Assembly: GCA_011773575.1 (NCBI GenBank)
Contig: WVXJ01000140.1
Span: forward strand, 1-8,936
Direction of reading: 5' to 3'
From: Armatimonadota bacterium
GTDB lineage: Bacteria > Armatimonadota > Hebobacteria > Hebobacterales > WVXJ01
DNA length: 8,936 nt
A program made the position numbers and the translations under genes. The notes below the pieces were generated by a model. It worked only from the letters and a program-made list of their open reading frames with translations. It was not told the DNA's origin and ran no database searches. Shown here piece by piece: positions 1 to 6,180 of this stretch. Every line of letters begins with the position of its first letter. The stretch's first letter is position 1.

Positions 1-75
1 GATACGCCGGACAAGTGCTCGGCGGATTCGCTGCAGATAGTGGGGGAGGTAATGCTCAAAGTGTTGGCTGATTGA
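1..75 (+). CDS. C-terminal end of an upstream gene, possibly an M28-type metallopeptidase (partial)
   Basis: Frame 1 is open from the first base and ends in TGA at 73-75, giving 24 residues. The tail contains DTPDK followed by SLQIVGEVMLKVL. Many M28-type aminopeptidases end with an H-T/S-x-x-DT-x-(D/E)-K segment and then a short helix carrying VG and hydrophobic residues, and this fragment resembles that. The metal ligands would lie outside the window, so the family assignment is an inference from a short tail. The open frame could also be chance, but the codon use looks coding and the stop lies a sensible 82 bases before the next start. No terminator is visible between the two. Confidence 0.4.
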   Translation, partial: DTPDKCSADSLQIVGEVMLKVLAD

Positions 76-157
76 GTGACAATAATGGCGCGGCGAAAGT
101 AGGAGGTGGTTGGGGCGGCGGCGTAGGGTTGAGACATCACCTCATAGGAGGAGAATC

Positions 158-571
158 ATGGACAAGGACAGGGCGGAGTTAATAGACATTCTGAATGAGT
201 CAATCAGCGCGGAATATGGCGCGCTCTTCATGCTGCCTCAACACATGGCACAGGTCAAGGATGCAGACTTGAAGAAGAAATTGCAGGAAATCTCCCGCAT
301 GGAACTGGAACATGCAGAAAAGACCGCGCAAATGATCCTCGCTCTGGGCGGACAGCCTGTGGCGGACATTCCGAGCCTGAGACCCAGAAACAACCTGCAA
401 GAGATCTTGGAGGCACATCTGGAAGGCGAGCGCCAGGCGATTGACATCTACACCCGGGCGGCGGCGAAGTGCCGTGACCCCAAATTGAAAGAAGCGCTGC
501 TCGAATTGAAGAAGGAAGAGGAGGAGCACCAACGAATACTAGAGATTGCAAAGGCGCGGTTGATCACATAG
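158..571 (+). CDS. Ferritin-like diiron protein (bacterioferritin/rubrerythrin-type four-helix bundle)
   Basis: A 137-residue, almost wholly helical, charged protein with the ferritin-like carboxylate/histidine ligand set. E19 lies in helix A, E49-x-x-H52 in helix B, E91 in helix C and E121-x-x-H124 in helix D. Such proteins bind a diiron centre and act in iron handling or oxidative-stress defence in the cytoplasm. The residue matching the bacterioferritin haem ligand (Met52 in E. coli Bfr, just after the helix-B Glu) is Leu50, so haem binding as in Bfr is not expected. At 137 residues it is shorter than classical Bfr (about 158). I chose ATG 158 because TAGGAGGAG sits just upstream. An in-frame TTG at 110 follows another AGGAGG but would add 16 Arg-rich residues unlike any ferritin. 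The next gene, hisF, is 111 bases on and need not be related. Confidence 0.82.
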   Translation: MDKDRAELIDILNESISAEYGALFMLPQHMAQVKDADLKKKLQEISRMELEHAEKTAQMILALGGQPVADIPSLRPRNNLQEILEAHLEGERQAIDIYTRAAAKCRDPKLKEALLELKKEEEEHQRILEIAKARLIT

Positions 572-682
572 GGCAGGCGAGTTGGGAATCCGGAGTCCCG
601 GGACGAAGAGGGTGACAAACCATGTGCCAGTGGCTGTGTCGCCCTCTATTTTGGACTTGCGCAGAGCGGGAGGGAAACAAGG

Positions 683-1447
683 ATGAACCTGATCAGAGTG
701 ATACCCTGTCTGGATATGAAGGACGGCAGGGTGGTGAAAGGGGTGCATTTCGTGGATTTGCGAGATGCCGCGGATCCGGTGCAGGCGGCGCGCGCATATG
801 CGAGCGGCGGCGCTGATGAGATAGCATTCTTGGATATTACTGCGACAGTTGAGAAGCGTCGCACCATGTTCGATGTGCTGGAGAAAGTGGCGGCGGTGGT
901 TGATGTTCCGCTGACGGTGGGTGGAGGCATAAAATCAGCCGAAGATATCGAACAAGCGCTGAAATCCGGCGCGGACCGGGTCTCCATATCCAGCGCGGCC
1001 TATCGAAACCCGGATATGGTGAAGGAGGCCGTGGCGAATTTCGGTTCGGACAAGATAATTGTGGCAATTGACGCGGACGCAAACGATGCCTGTCCCTCCA
1101 AACGAGAAGTCTATATTGACGGCGGCCGCACCGCCACCGGCAAGGATGCCGTCGAGTTCGCCAAAGAGATGGCCGCCATAGGAGTGGGCCAGATACTCCC
1201 CACCAGCAAGGCGACAGACGGTACCACCGAAGGGTATGACATTCAGTTGACACGCGAGATTGCGGATGCCACGGGGCTGCCTGTGATTGCCAGCGGAGGG
1301 GCTGGCAAGCTGGAGCATTTCTATGAAGCGGTTACAGACGGTCACGCCCAAGCCGTCTTGGCGGCATCTGTCTTCCATTTCGGAACCTTTACAATCCGCC
1401 AGGTCAAGGAGTATATGCAGCAGCGGGGGCTGCCTGTCAGCCTGTGA
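683..1447 (+). CDS. hisF: Imidazole glycerol phosphate synthase cyclase subunit HisF
   Basis: Full-length 254-residue (beta/alpha)8 barrel. HisF takes ammonia from the HisH glutaminase and converts PRFAR to imidazole glycerol phosphate plus AICAR, linking histidine and purine synthesis in the cytoplasm. Visible family marks are IPCLDMKDGRVVKG with catalytic D11 and K19, LTVGGGI at 78-83, second catalytic D130 in VAIDA, DGTTEGYD near 179-186, VIASGGAG near 201-208 and AASVFHFG near 228-234. In the T. maritima enzyme the ammonia gate is R5, E46, K99 and E167. Here R5 and E46 are kept, K99 is Arg99, and the E167 position is Gln170 in GQILPTSKATDG, where GEILLTS-x-x-RDG is usual. The start at 683 has GGGAGG and AAGG upstream. 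No hisH, hisA or hisI is in the window, so the gene is separate from any complete his operon visible here. Confidence 0.96.
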   Translation: MNLIRVIPCLDMKDGRVVKGVHFVDLRDAADPVQAARAYASGGADEIAFLDITATVEKRRTMFDVLEKVAAVVDVPLTVGGGIKSAEDIEQALKSGADRVSISSAAYRNPDMVKEAVANFGSDKIIVAIDADANDACPSKREVYIDGGRTATGKDAVEFAKEMAAIGVGQILPTSKATDGTTEGYDIQLTREIADATGLPVIASGGAGKLEHFYEAVTDGHAQAVLAASVFHFGTFTIRQVKEYMQQRGLPVSL

Positions 1448-1478
1448 GCGGGCAGTTACTGAGTAGCCGATTACATGC

Positions 1479-1507
1479 TTGCCAGCAGACCTGTTTGTCC
1501 ATAGAAT
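1479..1507 (+). promoter_or_regulatory. Sigma70-type promoter for the DUF47-Pit operon
   Basis: TTGCCA at 1479-1484 and TAGAAT at 1502-1507 are separated by exactly 17 bases; each hexamer matches the consensus at 5 of 6 positions. Transcription would start near 1514, about 20 bases before the ATG at 1535. This lies between the end of hisF and the DUF47 gene, so the phosphate genes can be transcribed independently of hisF. I see no convincing Pho-box repeat over it. Confidence 0.65.
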
Positions 1508-1534
1508 AGTGCGGTATTGCCAGGAGTGAAAGAA

Positions 1535-2158
1535 ATGAAACTTAAATTTGCACCGAAGGAAGAACGCTTTTTCGAACTTTTCGATAACGCTGCCAAGAAC
1601 GTTGCCAAAGGCGCCGATTTATTGGTGGACCTTGTCAAGAATCATGACCGGGCGGAAGAACTCTCGAACGAGATTGAACAGGTTGAACACGAAGGCGACA
1701 TCACGACCCACGAGATTGCCGACAGGCTGAACCGCACCTTCATCACTCCTTTTGACCACGAAGACATTCATGATCTTGCGGGCCGGCTGGATGATATTCT
1801 GGACAATATCGAAGCTACCGCTGACCGCATGTATCTCTATGAGGCGGGAGAGCCGTCGCCGGAGATGGTTAATCTTGCGGAGGTACTGGCTGACGCTACC
1901 AAAGTCGTGGTACGTGCGGTCCACGGTCTGAAAGATATGAAAAGCGCGCGGCGGATTCTGGACTATTGCATAGAGATTCATCGCCTTGAAAACATCGGGG
2001 ACGAGCAGAGCCGGCGCGCCTTGGCGAAACTGTTCAAAGGGCCCGACGCGCTTCACGCCCTCAAGTGGAAGGAAATATACGACCACGTTGAGGAGGCTAT
2101 TGACTTGTGTGAAGATGTGGCATCGATCGTAGAGAGCATAGTTGTCAAACATACATAA
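1535..2158 (+). CDS. DUF47 (PhoU-like) protein, Pit transporter accessory protein
   Basis: A 207-residue, all-helical, acidic protein of the DUF47/PhoU-like family. Such proteins are commonly encoded beside Pit phosphate transporters and are thought to control or assist them from the cytoplasm; metal binding by E/D-x-x-x-D motifs is known from PhoU. Four such motifs are visible: E51-x-x-x-D55, D86-x-x-x-D90, E152-x-x-x-D156 and E186-x-x-x-D190, consistent with two repeated three-helix units. The N-terminal KEERFFELF and the RTFITPFDHEDI segment (67-78) are typical of the family. I chose ATG 1535, with GGAGTGAAAGAA before it. In-frame TTG 1517 and GTG 1526 are possible but lie almost on the predicted transcript start. 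The first pit gene begins 13 bases after the stop, so the two are almost certainly one operon. Confidence 0.9.
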   Translation: MKLKFAPKEERFFELFDNAAKNVAKGADLLVDLVKNHDRAEELSNEIEQVEHEGDITTHEIADRLNRTFITPFDHEDIHDLAGRLDDILDNIEATADRMYLYEAGEPSPEMVNLAEVLADATKVVVRAVHGLKDMKSARRILDYCIEIHRLENIGDEQSRRALAKLFKGPDALHALKWKEIYDHVEEAIDLCEDVASIVESIVVKHT

Positions 2159-2171
2159 GATCTGGTGAGGA

Positions 2172-3167
2172 ATGTCAGGGTCTTTAGTCTACGTTATCTT
2201 GATTTGTGCTGTTGCCTACGTATTTGACTTCATAAACGGTTTCCACGACGCTGCCAATTCTGTTGCCACTGTGGTTTCCACGCGCGTCTTGCGCCCCATC
2301 TATGCCGTAGGATGGGCCGCCTTCTTCAACTTCGCCGCTGCTTTCACATTCGGTGTGCACGTGGCTGAAACCATGGGGAAGGGTATCGTTCAAGAGGTGG
2401 CGGTGAACAATGAGGTGATCCTGGCCGCACTGATAGGGGCCATCATATGGGATCTGCTCACCTGGTACATGGGTCTGCCGACGAGTTCCTCCCATGCTTT
2501 GATTGGAGGACTTGTCGGGGCTGTGGCGGTCAAATCAGGCGTGGGCATGCTTAAGGCTGCTGGCATTATCAAGGTCTCGGCCTTCATCGTCCTTGCCCCG
2601 CTCATCGGCCTCCTGCTTGGAGTTATCTCTCGCACACTGGTCAGCTGGCTGTTCCGGCGCAGTTCTCCAAAACGAGTCTCACCGTATTTTCGCCGGCTCC
2701 AACTTGTTTCAGCCGCGCTTTACAGCCTCGGCCATGGTACTAATGACGCGCAGAAGACGATGGGGATAATCGCTTTGCTTCTCTACAGCAATGGCTATAT
2801 GGACGTCTTCAAGGTACACCCGTGGATAATCCTTTCAGCACATGCTGCCATCGCTCTGGGCACGATGGCCGGGGGGTGGCGAATCATCAAGACCATGGGG
2901 ATGCGGATCACCAAACTGCAGCCTGTGGATGGATTCTGCGCGGAAACCTCCGCCGCAGTCTCCTTATTTGGGACGGCCACCGCCGGTATTCCGGTCAGCA
3001 CCACTCATACCATCGCCGGTGCCATCGTGGGAGTAGGTTCCACCCGTCGGCTCTCCGCAGTGCGCTGGGGAGTTACCATCAGTGTGCTTTGGGCATGGAT
3101 CCTTACCATTCCCGGTGCCGCTCTTATCGCAGCCATCACGCGATTTCTGCTGGAGTTCATTCGGTAA
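2172..3167 (+). CDS. pit: Pit-family inorganic phosphate transporter, first of a tandem pair
   Basis: A 331-residue polytopic membrane protein of the PiT (PHO4/PF01384) family, which moves phosphate (as metal-phosphate or with a cation) across the inner membrane. The family is built from two homologous halves, and both signatures are present: NGFHDAANSVATVVSTR at 22-38 and GHGTNDAQK at 187-195. Further family segments are GLPTSSSHAL at 101-110, GGWRIIKTMG near 234-243, AETSAA near 257-262, PVSTTHT at 274-280 and GSTRRLSAVRWG at 289-300. About ten hydrophobic segments are apparent, with a short charged loop (RRSSPKR) between halves instead of the long loop of eukaryotic members. ATG 2172 follows GGTGAGG. 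The FHDAAN form resembles PitA-like proteins. Sulfate permease CysP is in the same superfamily, so the substrate is inferred mainly from the DUF47 neighbour. Confidence 0.92.
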   Translation: MSGSLVYVILICAVAYVFDFINGFHDAANSVATVVSTRVLRPIYAVGWAAFFNFAAAFTFGVHVAETMGKGIVQEVAVNNEVILAALIGAIIWDLLTWYMGLPTSSSHALIGGLVGAVAVKSGVGMLKAAGIIKVSAFIVLAPLIGLLLGVISRTLVSWLFRRSSPKRVSPYFRRLQLVSAALYSLGHGTNDAQKTMGIIALLLYSNGYMDVFKVHPWIILSAHAAIALGTMAGGWRIIKTMGMRITKLQPVDGFCAETSAAVSLFGTATAGIPVSTTHTIAGAIVGVGSTRRLSAVRWGVTISVLWAWILTIPGAALIAAITRFLLEFIR

Positions 3168-3344
3168 TCTCTCAAGCCTGATATGCGTCCTTCCGAGGAC
3201 TACTTATGTAAACACATTCACTCCCATGCCGCTTTCTCCATCCAACCAAGACGCACAACGAGCCAGGCTTCTTGTTCCTTTCCGAGCAGGAAATATGTTA
3301 TATGGATAGCTCACGCCAGCACAAAGGGGAGAAACCAGACAGCC

Positions 3345-4337
3345 ATGTTTGAGCAATTACTCCCAGTACTTCCGATCCTCCTGCTGATTCTTGCCGCCGA
3401 GTTTGTCAATGGATTCACTGATGCCCCCAACGCCATTGCCACGGTAGTTTCCACCCGGGTGCTTCATCCTCACCAGGCGATTGTAATGGCGGTGATGCTG
3501 AACATCATCGGCGCGCTTTGCGGAACCGCGGTGGCGGCGACTATCGGAAAGGACATCGTGAGCGCAGAAAGCATCAACGCATTGACGATAGGCGCAGCCA
3601 TGATAGGCATTGTGATCTGGAGCACTCTGGCATGGGTCTACGGGTTGCCGACCAGTGAGAGCCACGCGCTGGTTGCCGGTCTCGCCGGAGCGACCCTGGC
3701 GACGGCGGGCCCTTCGGCCTTGCTGTGGGTGGGCTGGAAGAAAGTCATAATCGGCATCGGCTTCTCGACCTTCCTCGGATTCTTCGGCGGAGTGGGGTTG
3801 ATGCTGTCGATTCAGCGGCTGATGTTCCGCTCCTCACGCCACAAGGTCAATCGAGCCTTTGGAAGACTTCAGATTCTTTCCTCAGCATTCATGGCCTTCG
3901 GACACGGCAGCAATGACGCGCAGAAATTCATGGGAGTATTCGCGCTCACACTCGTACTGGGTGGCATCTTTCAAGAGTTTCACGTCCCCGTCTGGGTCAT
4001 CCTGATATGTGCATTGACCATGGGTGTCGGCACCGCCTTTGGAGGCTGGAGAATCATACGCACCATGGGCATGAAACTCACGCGGCTCCAGCCCGTGCAC
4101 GGCTTCGCTGCCGAGACCTCTGCCGGCCTTGTCATCGCCTTCGCCTCCACGCTCGGCATACCACTGAGCACAACCCACACCATCAATACTGCCATCATGG
4201 GGGTGGGATCCACGCGGCGCCTTTCCGCCGTCAGGTGGGGAGTTGGCGGTGAAATCGTGATGGCGTGGATTCTGACATTTCCGGTCTGCGGCTTTATCGC
4301 CTGGCTTGTCGCCTGGATTGGAAAAACGCTTTTCTAA
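3345..4337 (+). CDS. pit: Pit-family inorganic phosphate transporter, second of a tandem pair
   Basis: A 330-residue polytopic PiT (PF01384) protein, paralogous to the preceding gene but clearly diverged. The half-signatures are NGFTDAPNAIATVVSTR at 22-38 and GHGSNDAQK at 186-194. Shared segments include LPTSESHAL (101-109), GGWRIIRTMG, AETSAG, PLSTTHT and GSTRRLSAVRWG. The TDAPNAIAT form differs from the HDAANSVAT of its neighbour and resembles a subtype I associate with DUF47-linked Pit proteins. The frame stays open back to 3183, but the extra 54 residues are polar and unlike Pit, so I use ATG 3345, where the hydrophobic helix begins. Its SD (AGGGGAG at 3325-3331) is 13 bases away, rather far, which may mean weaker translation. 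The gap of 177 bases after the first pit gene holds only a weak promoter-like match (TTGTTC-16-TATGTT at 3272-3299). A strong terminator follows the stop. Confidence 0.91.
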   Translation: MFEQLLPVLPILLLILAAEFVNGFTDAPNAIATVVSTRVLHPHQAIVMAVMLNIIGALCGTAVAATIGKDIVSAESINALTIGAAMIGIVIWSTLAWVYGLPTSESHALVAGLAGATLATAGPSALLWVGWKKVIIGIGFSTFLGFFGGVGLMLSIQRLMFRSSRHKVNRAFGRLQILSSAFMAFGHGSNDAQKFMGVFALTLVLGGIFQEFHVPVWVILICALTMGVGTAFGGWRIIRTMGMKLTRLQPVHGFAAETSAGLVIAFASTLGIPLSTTHTINTAIMGVGSTRRLSAVRWGVGGEIVMAWILTFPVCGFIAWLVAWIGKTLF

Positions 4338-4341
4338 CAAC

Positions 4342-4375
4342 AAAACCCGCCTTCGAGACTGTCGAGGCGGGTTTT
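4342..4375. terminator. Bidirectional rho-independent terminator between convergent genes
   Basis: AAAACCCGCC at 4342-4351 pairs with GGCGGGTTTT at 4366-4375, and the stem continues with TCGA/TCGA around a short loop, with one bulged T. The A-run on the left and T-run on the right let it work on either strand. It lies 4 bases after the second pit stop and downstream of the minus-strand aldolase gene that ends at 4417, so it can stop both transcripts. Confidence 0.9.
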
Positions 4376-4388
4376 CGCGGTAGCCTGG

Positions 4389-4417
4389 AGAGTCTATCCC
4401 GGCAGCGGATAGACTCT
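4389..4417. terminator. Second perfect hairpin in the convergent gap, possible backup terminator
   Basis: AGAGTCTATCC (4389-4399) and GGATAGACTCT (4407-4417) form a perfect 11-bp stem with a 7-nt loop. On the plus strand it is followed by TATTCTTTTT, a U-rich tail that could give a second stop for pit transcripts. On the minus strand no T-run follows directly, so there it may instead protect the 3' end of the aldolase mRNA; its last base is the final base of the aldolase stop codon. Confidence 0.6.
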
Positions 4418-5409
4418 TATTCTTTTTCCGTCAACTGGTCGTAGAAACCTACATAATCATCCGGATTCTTGCTCGCCCGCAGGGTCATCGCCGCGCGGGG
4501 ATGTTGGTTCAACATACCGGTGAGCATGTAGGGGACCCGATATCCCCACTCCATCTTATCGCGCAGCGGCAGGAAATGCTTCTGGATACACTCCAGCACC
4601 GGGCGGAGTTTGAACTTCGGATTCTTTAGAAATGCCAGCAGCAATTCCAGCGAGCAATTGCCGGCCCCTCTGCCCATCCCATTGATGGTAGCATCTATGC
4701 GGTTGGCGCCAAGGATCAGTGCTTCAATTGTATTTGCGTAGGCGAGTTGCTGGTTATTATGCGCGTGGATGCCTACTTCCTTGCCGGTTCCCTTCACCGC
4801 ATCCAGATAGGTAAGGGTCAGATCTCGTATCTGCTCAGAATATAGCGAGCCGAAACTATCTACGAGGTAGATGGTGCCCACCGGCGTCTTCACCAGCACC
4901 TCCAGCGCCTCCGCCAAATCACTGTCATGTACCACAGAGATCGCCATCAGGTTGAGAGTGGTTTCATATCCTTTATCATGGGCATCCTTGATCATGTCAA
5001 TCGCAGTGGGAATCTGATGTATATAGGTTGCGACGCGGATGACATCAAATACACTCTGTTCCTTCGGCAGAATGTCTTCATGGTAATCAGTCTTCTCAGC
5101 ATCTGCCATGGCAGATAACTTTATGGGCGCGGAATTGTCTCCGACTATCCGACGGATGCAATCCTCGTCACAGTATTTCCAATCCCCGAATTTGTCGGGG
5201 GCGAAGATTTTCTTGGAGGCCTTATAGCCGAGCTCAACATAATCAATACCCGCCGCAATGCAGGTCTCATAGACCGCTTTTACGAATCCGTCTTCAAACT
5301 GATGCTCATTCATGAGCCCACCGTCCCGAATGGTACAATCCAGTAGTTTGATCTCCGGACGGTAAGTAACCCACGAACCCTTTGCTTCCTTATCTTTCTT
5401 GTGAACCAT
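4417..5409 (-). CDS. DRE-TIM (HMGL-like) aldolase/metallolyase of unknown substrate
   Basis: A 330-residue cytoplasmic protein of the HMGL-like (PF00682) TIM-barrel family, which includes 4-hydroxy-2-oxovalerate aldolase, HMG-CoA lyase and isopropylmalate/homocitrate synthases. All use a divalent metal for aldol-type C-C cleavage or condensation. Visible marks are D24CTIRDGG31 (the D-x-T-x-RDG strand with metal ligand D24 and catalytic R28), YVELGYK (57-63), VDSFGSLY (183-190), the metal-binding H215-A-H217-N-N pair, and GMGRGAGNCSLE (244-255). The residue after RDG is Gly, and the His found just there in DmpG-type aldolases (RDGMH) is absent, so this is probably not a true hydroxyoxovalerate aldolase despite likely database labels. 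No acetaldehyde dehydrogenase partner is nearby. ATG 5407-5409 follows GAAAGGG. It is transcribed toward the pit genes and divergently from a lipoprotein. Substrate and pathway are not identifiable. Confidence 0.85.
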   Translation of the reverse strand: MVHKKDKEAKGSWVTYRPEIKLLDCTIRDGGLMNEHQFEDGFVKAVYETCIAAGIDYVELGYKASKKIFAPDKFGDWKYCDEDCIRRIVGDNSAPIKLSAMADAEKTDYHEDILPKEQSVFDVIRVATYIHQIPTAIDMIKDAHDKGYETTLNLMAISVVHDSDLAEALEVLVKTPVGTIYLVDSFGSLYSEQIRDLTLTYLDAVKGTGKEVGIHAHNNQQLAYANTIEALILGANRIDATINGMGRGAGNCSLELLLAFLKNPKFKLRPVLECIQKHFLPLRDKMEWGYRVPYMLTGMLNQHPRAAMTLRASKNPDDYVGFYDQLTEKE

Positions 5410-5440
5410 TAGACGCTGCCCTTTCGCTGATCGGTGGTTG

Positions 5441-5474
5441 ATTCTATCCTTGCATGCTTGTTCGCTTCTGTCAA
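5441..5474 (-). promoter_or_regulatory. Possible promoter elements for the aldolase gene (non-standard spacing)
   Basis: Read on the minus strand, a perfect TTGACA (5474-5469) is followed by TAGAAT (5446-5441), but the gap is 22 bases, too long for an ordinary sigma70 promoter. At 17 bases the hexamer is the poor AAGGAT. The TTGACA lies within an imperfect palindrome, so regulated activation is possible. This is a weak call. Confidence 0.3.
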
Positions 5475-5493
5475 TATTCCACAGAATCTTGAC
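5470..5493. repeat. Imperfect 24-nt palindrome in divergent intergenic region, candidate operator
   Basis: GTCAATATTC (5470-5479) and GAATCTTGAC (5484-5493) are inverted repeats with one mismatch in ten, around CACA. The site lies between the divergent aldolase and lipoprotein genes and overlaps the TTGACA of the aldolase promoter candidate. There is no adjacent T-run, so a terminator is unlikely. A binding site for a dimeric regulator is the simplest reading but is inference. Confidence 0.4.
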
Positions 5494-5619
5494 CTCTGAG
5501 CGATGGGCAGCCTGGTTCAGTGAGAAATGGCTGGTATCGGAGCGTATTCGCAGGAAAACTCGCCGAACGGGAAGAAATGTGTAGGCGGCAAGAATGAAGG
5601 CTGTTGCGAGAGGACTCTC

Positions 5620-6144
5620 ATGGTGAACCGTCCTATAGGCTGTATGTATCGGTCCTTTCTGAAGATCGGCTCCTATTTCGTCGTGATGAGCCTTATCGCC
5701 TGCGGCTGCGGGCGGAGTGGAGAATCAGAAAAACAGGGCAGCGAACTTGCCTACCCCTCCAGCCTGTCCGCGGCAAGTACTCCCAGTGAAGTCGCTGAGG
5801 TGCTTATCAAAGGGCTGGATGAGGGTGACACTGCGCTACTGATGAGGTTGGTTGCCATAAAGGCCGAGCGTGAGGCAATTGATGCTATCTATCGTCAGTA
5901 CGGCCGGCACAGCGAGTTCGACGCGGAGAAGACGGCTCGTCTCGCCGCCGCCGGTTGGGGCGCCACCTATGCGTTCTTCGAAGCAGGAGCAACCGTGATT
6001 ACTGAGGAGGAAGTCACCGGAGACACAGCAACTGTGTACGCGCAGGGAATGAACGCCACCAGCGGCCAACCCCAGACTCTGATTATCCGTCTCCTTCGTG
6101 AAGAGGGCCTCTGGAAGGTCCGCGCCGGCATTCACCAGGAGTAA
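5620..6144 (+). CDS. Small putative lipoprotein, NTF2-like/DUF4878-like (hypothetical)
   Basis: A 174-residue protein with a basic start, a hydrophobic stretch (about 14-27) and a lipobox L25-I-A-C28, indicating export and lipid attachment at Cys28. A polar Ser/Gly/Glu-rich linker follows (29-56). The rest resembles small NTF2-like domains: a helix starting TPSEVAEVLIKGLDEGD (54-70), a long helical middle, then strands TATVYAQGM and TLIIRLLREEGLWKVRAG (153-170), the closing 'x-G-x-WKV' strand common in DUF4878-type proteins. No catalytic residues are evident. I chose ATG 5620 because GAGAGGA lies just upstream. ATG 5527 would bury the signal peptide behind 31 residues and lacks an SD; ATG 5644 is a possible shorter start. 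It is transcribed alone, convergent with the DUF3887 lipoprotein that ends at 6181, with no clear terminator between them. Family assignment is tentative. Confidence 0.7.
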   Translation: MVNRPIGCMYRSFLKIGSYFVVMSLIACGCGRSGESEKQGSELAYPSSLSAASTPSEVAEVLIKGLDEGDTALLMRLVAIKAEREAIDAIYRQYGRHSEFDAEKTARLAAAGWGATYAFFEAGATVITEEEVTGDTATVYAQGMNATSGQPQTLIIRLLREEGLWKVRAGIHQE

Positions 6145-6180
6145 TGGCAAGAAGAGAGGAGGCGGACCGCCAGTCTGTGC

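Noticed and set aside
85..102. Five-codon mini-ORF (ATG to TAG) before the ferritin-like gene
   Set aside because: Too short, no SD before it, and nothing suggests a leader peptide.
110..157. N-terminal extension of the ferritin-like gene from TTG 110, next to an AGGAGG
   Set aside because: The 16 extra residues are Arg-rich and unlike ferritin helices; ATG 158 has its own strong SD.
837..1378. Minus-strand open frames inside hisF
   Set aside because: Antisense shadows of a clear hisF; no domain or ribosome site.
1485..1510. Possible Pho box over the DUF47-Pit promoter
   Set aside because: One CTGTTTG is present but no second half-site at the right 11-base spacing.
3187..3200. Small hairpin GTCCT-TCCG-AGGAC after the first pit gene
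   Set aside because: Only a 5-bp stem with no T-run after it; not enough for a terminator.
3272..3299. Promoter TTGTTC-16-TATGTT before the second pit gene
   Set aside because: Only 3 of 6 and 4 of 6 consensus matches, so it is mentioned in the gene entry but not called.
3183..3344. Longer start for the second Pit protein
   Set aside because: The added 54 residues are polar and have no Pit similarity; Pit homology starts right after ATG 3345.
6157..6172. GGCGGACCGCC palindrome between the convergent lipoprotein genes
   Set aside because: The loop would be too small for a full stem and no T-run follows, so it is not a credible terminator.
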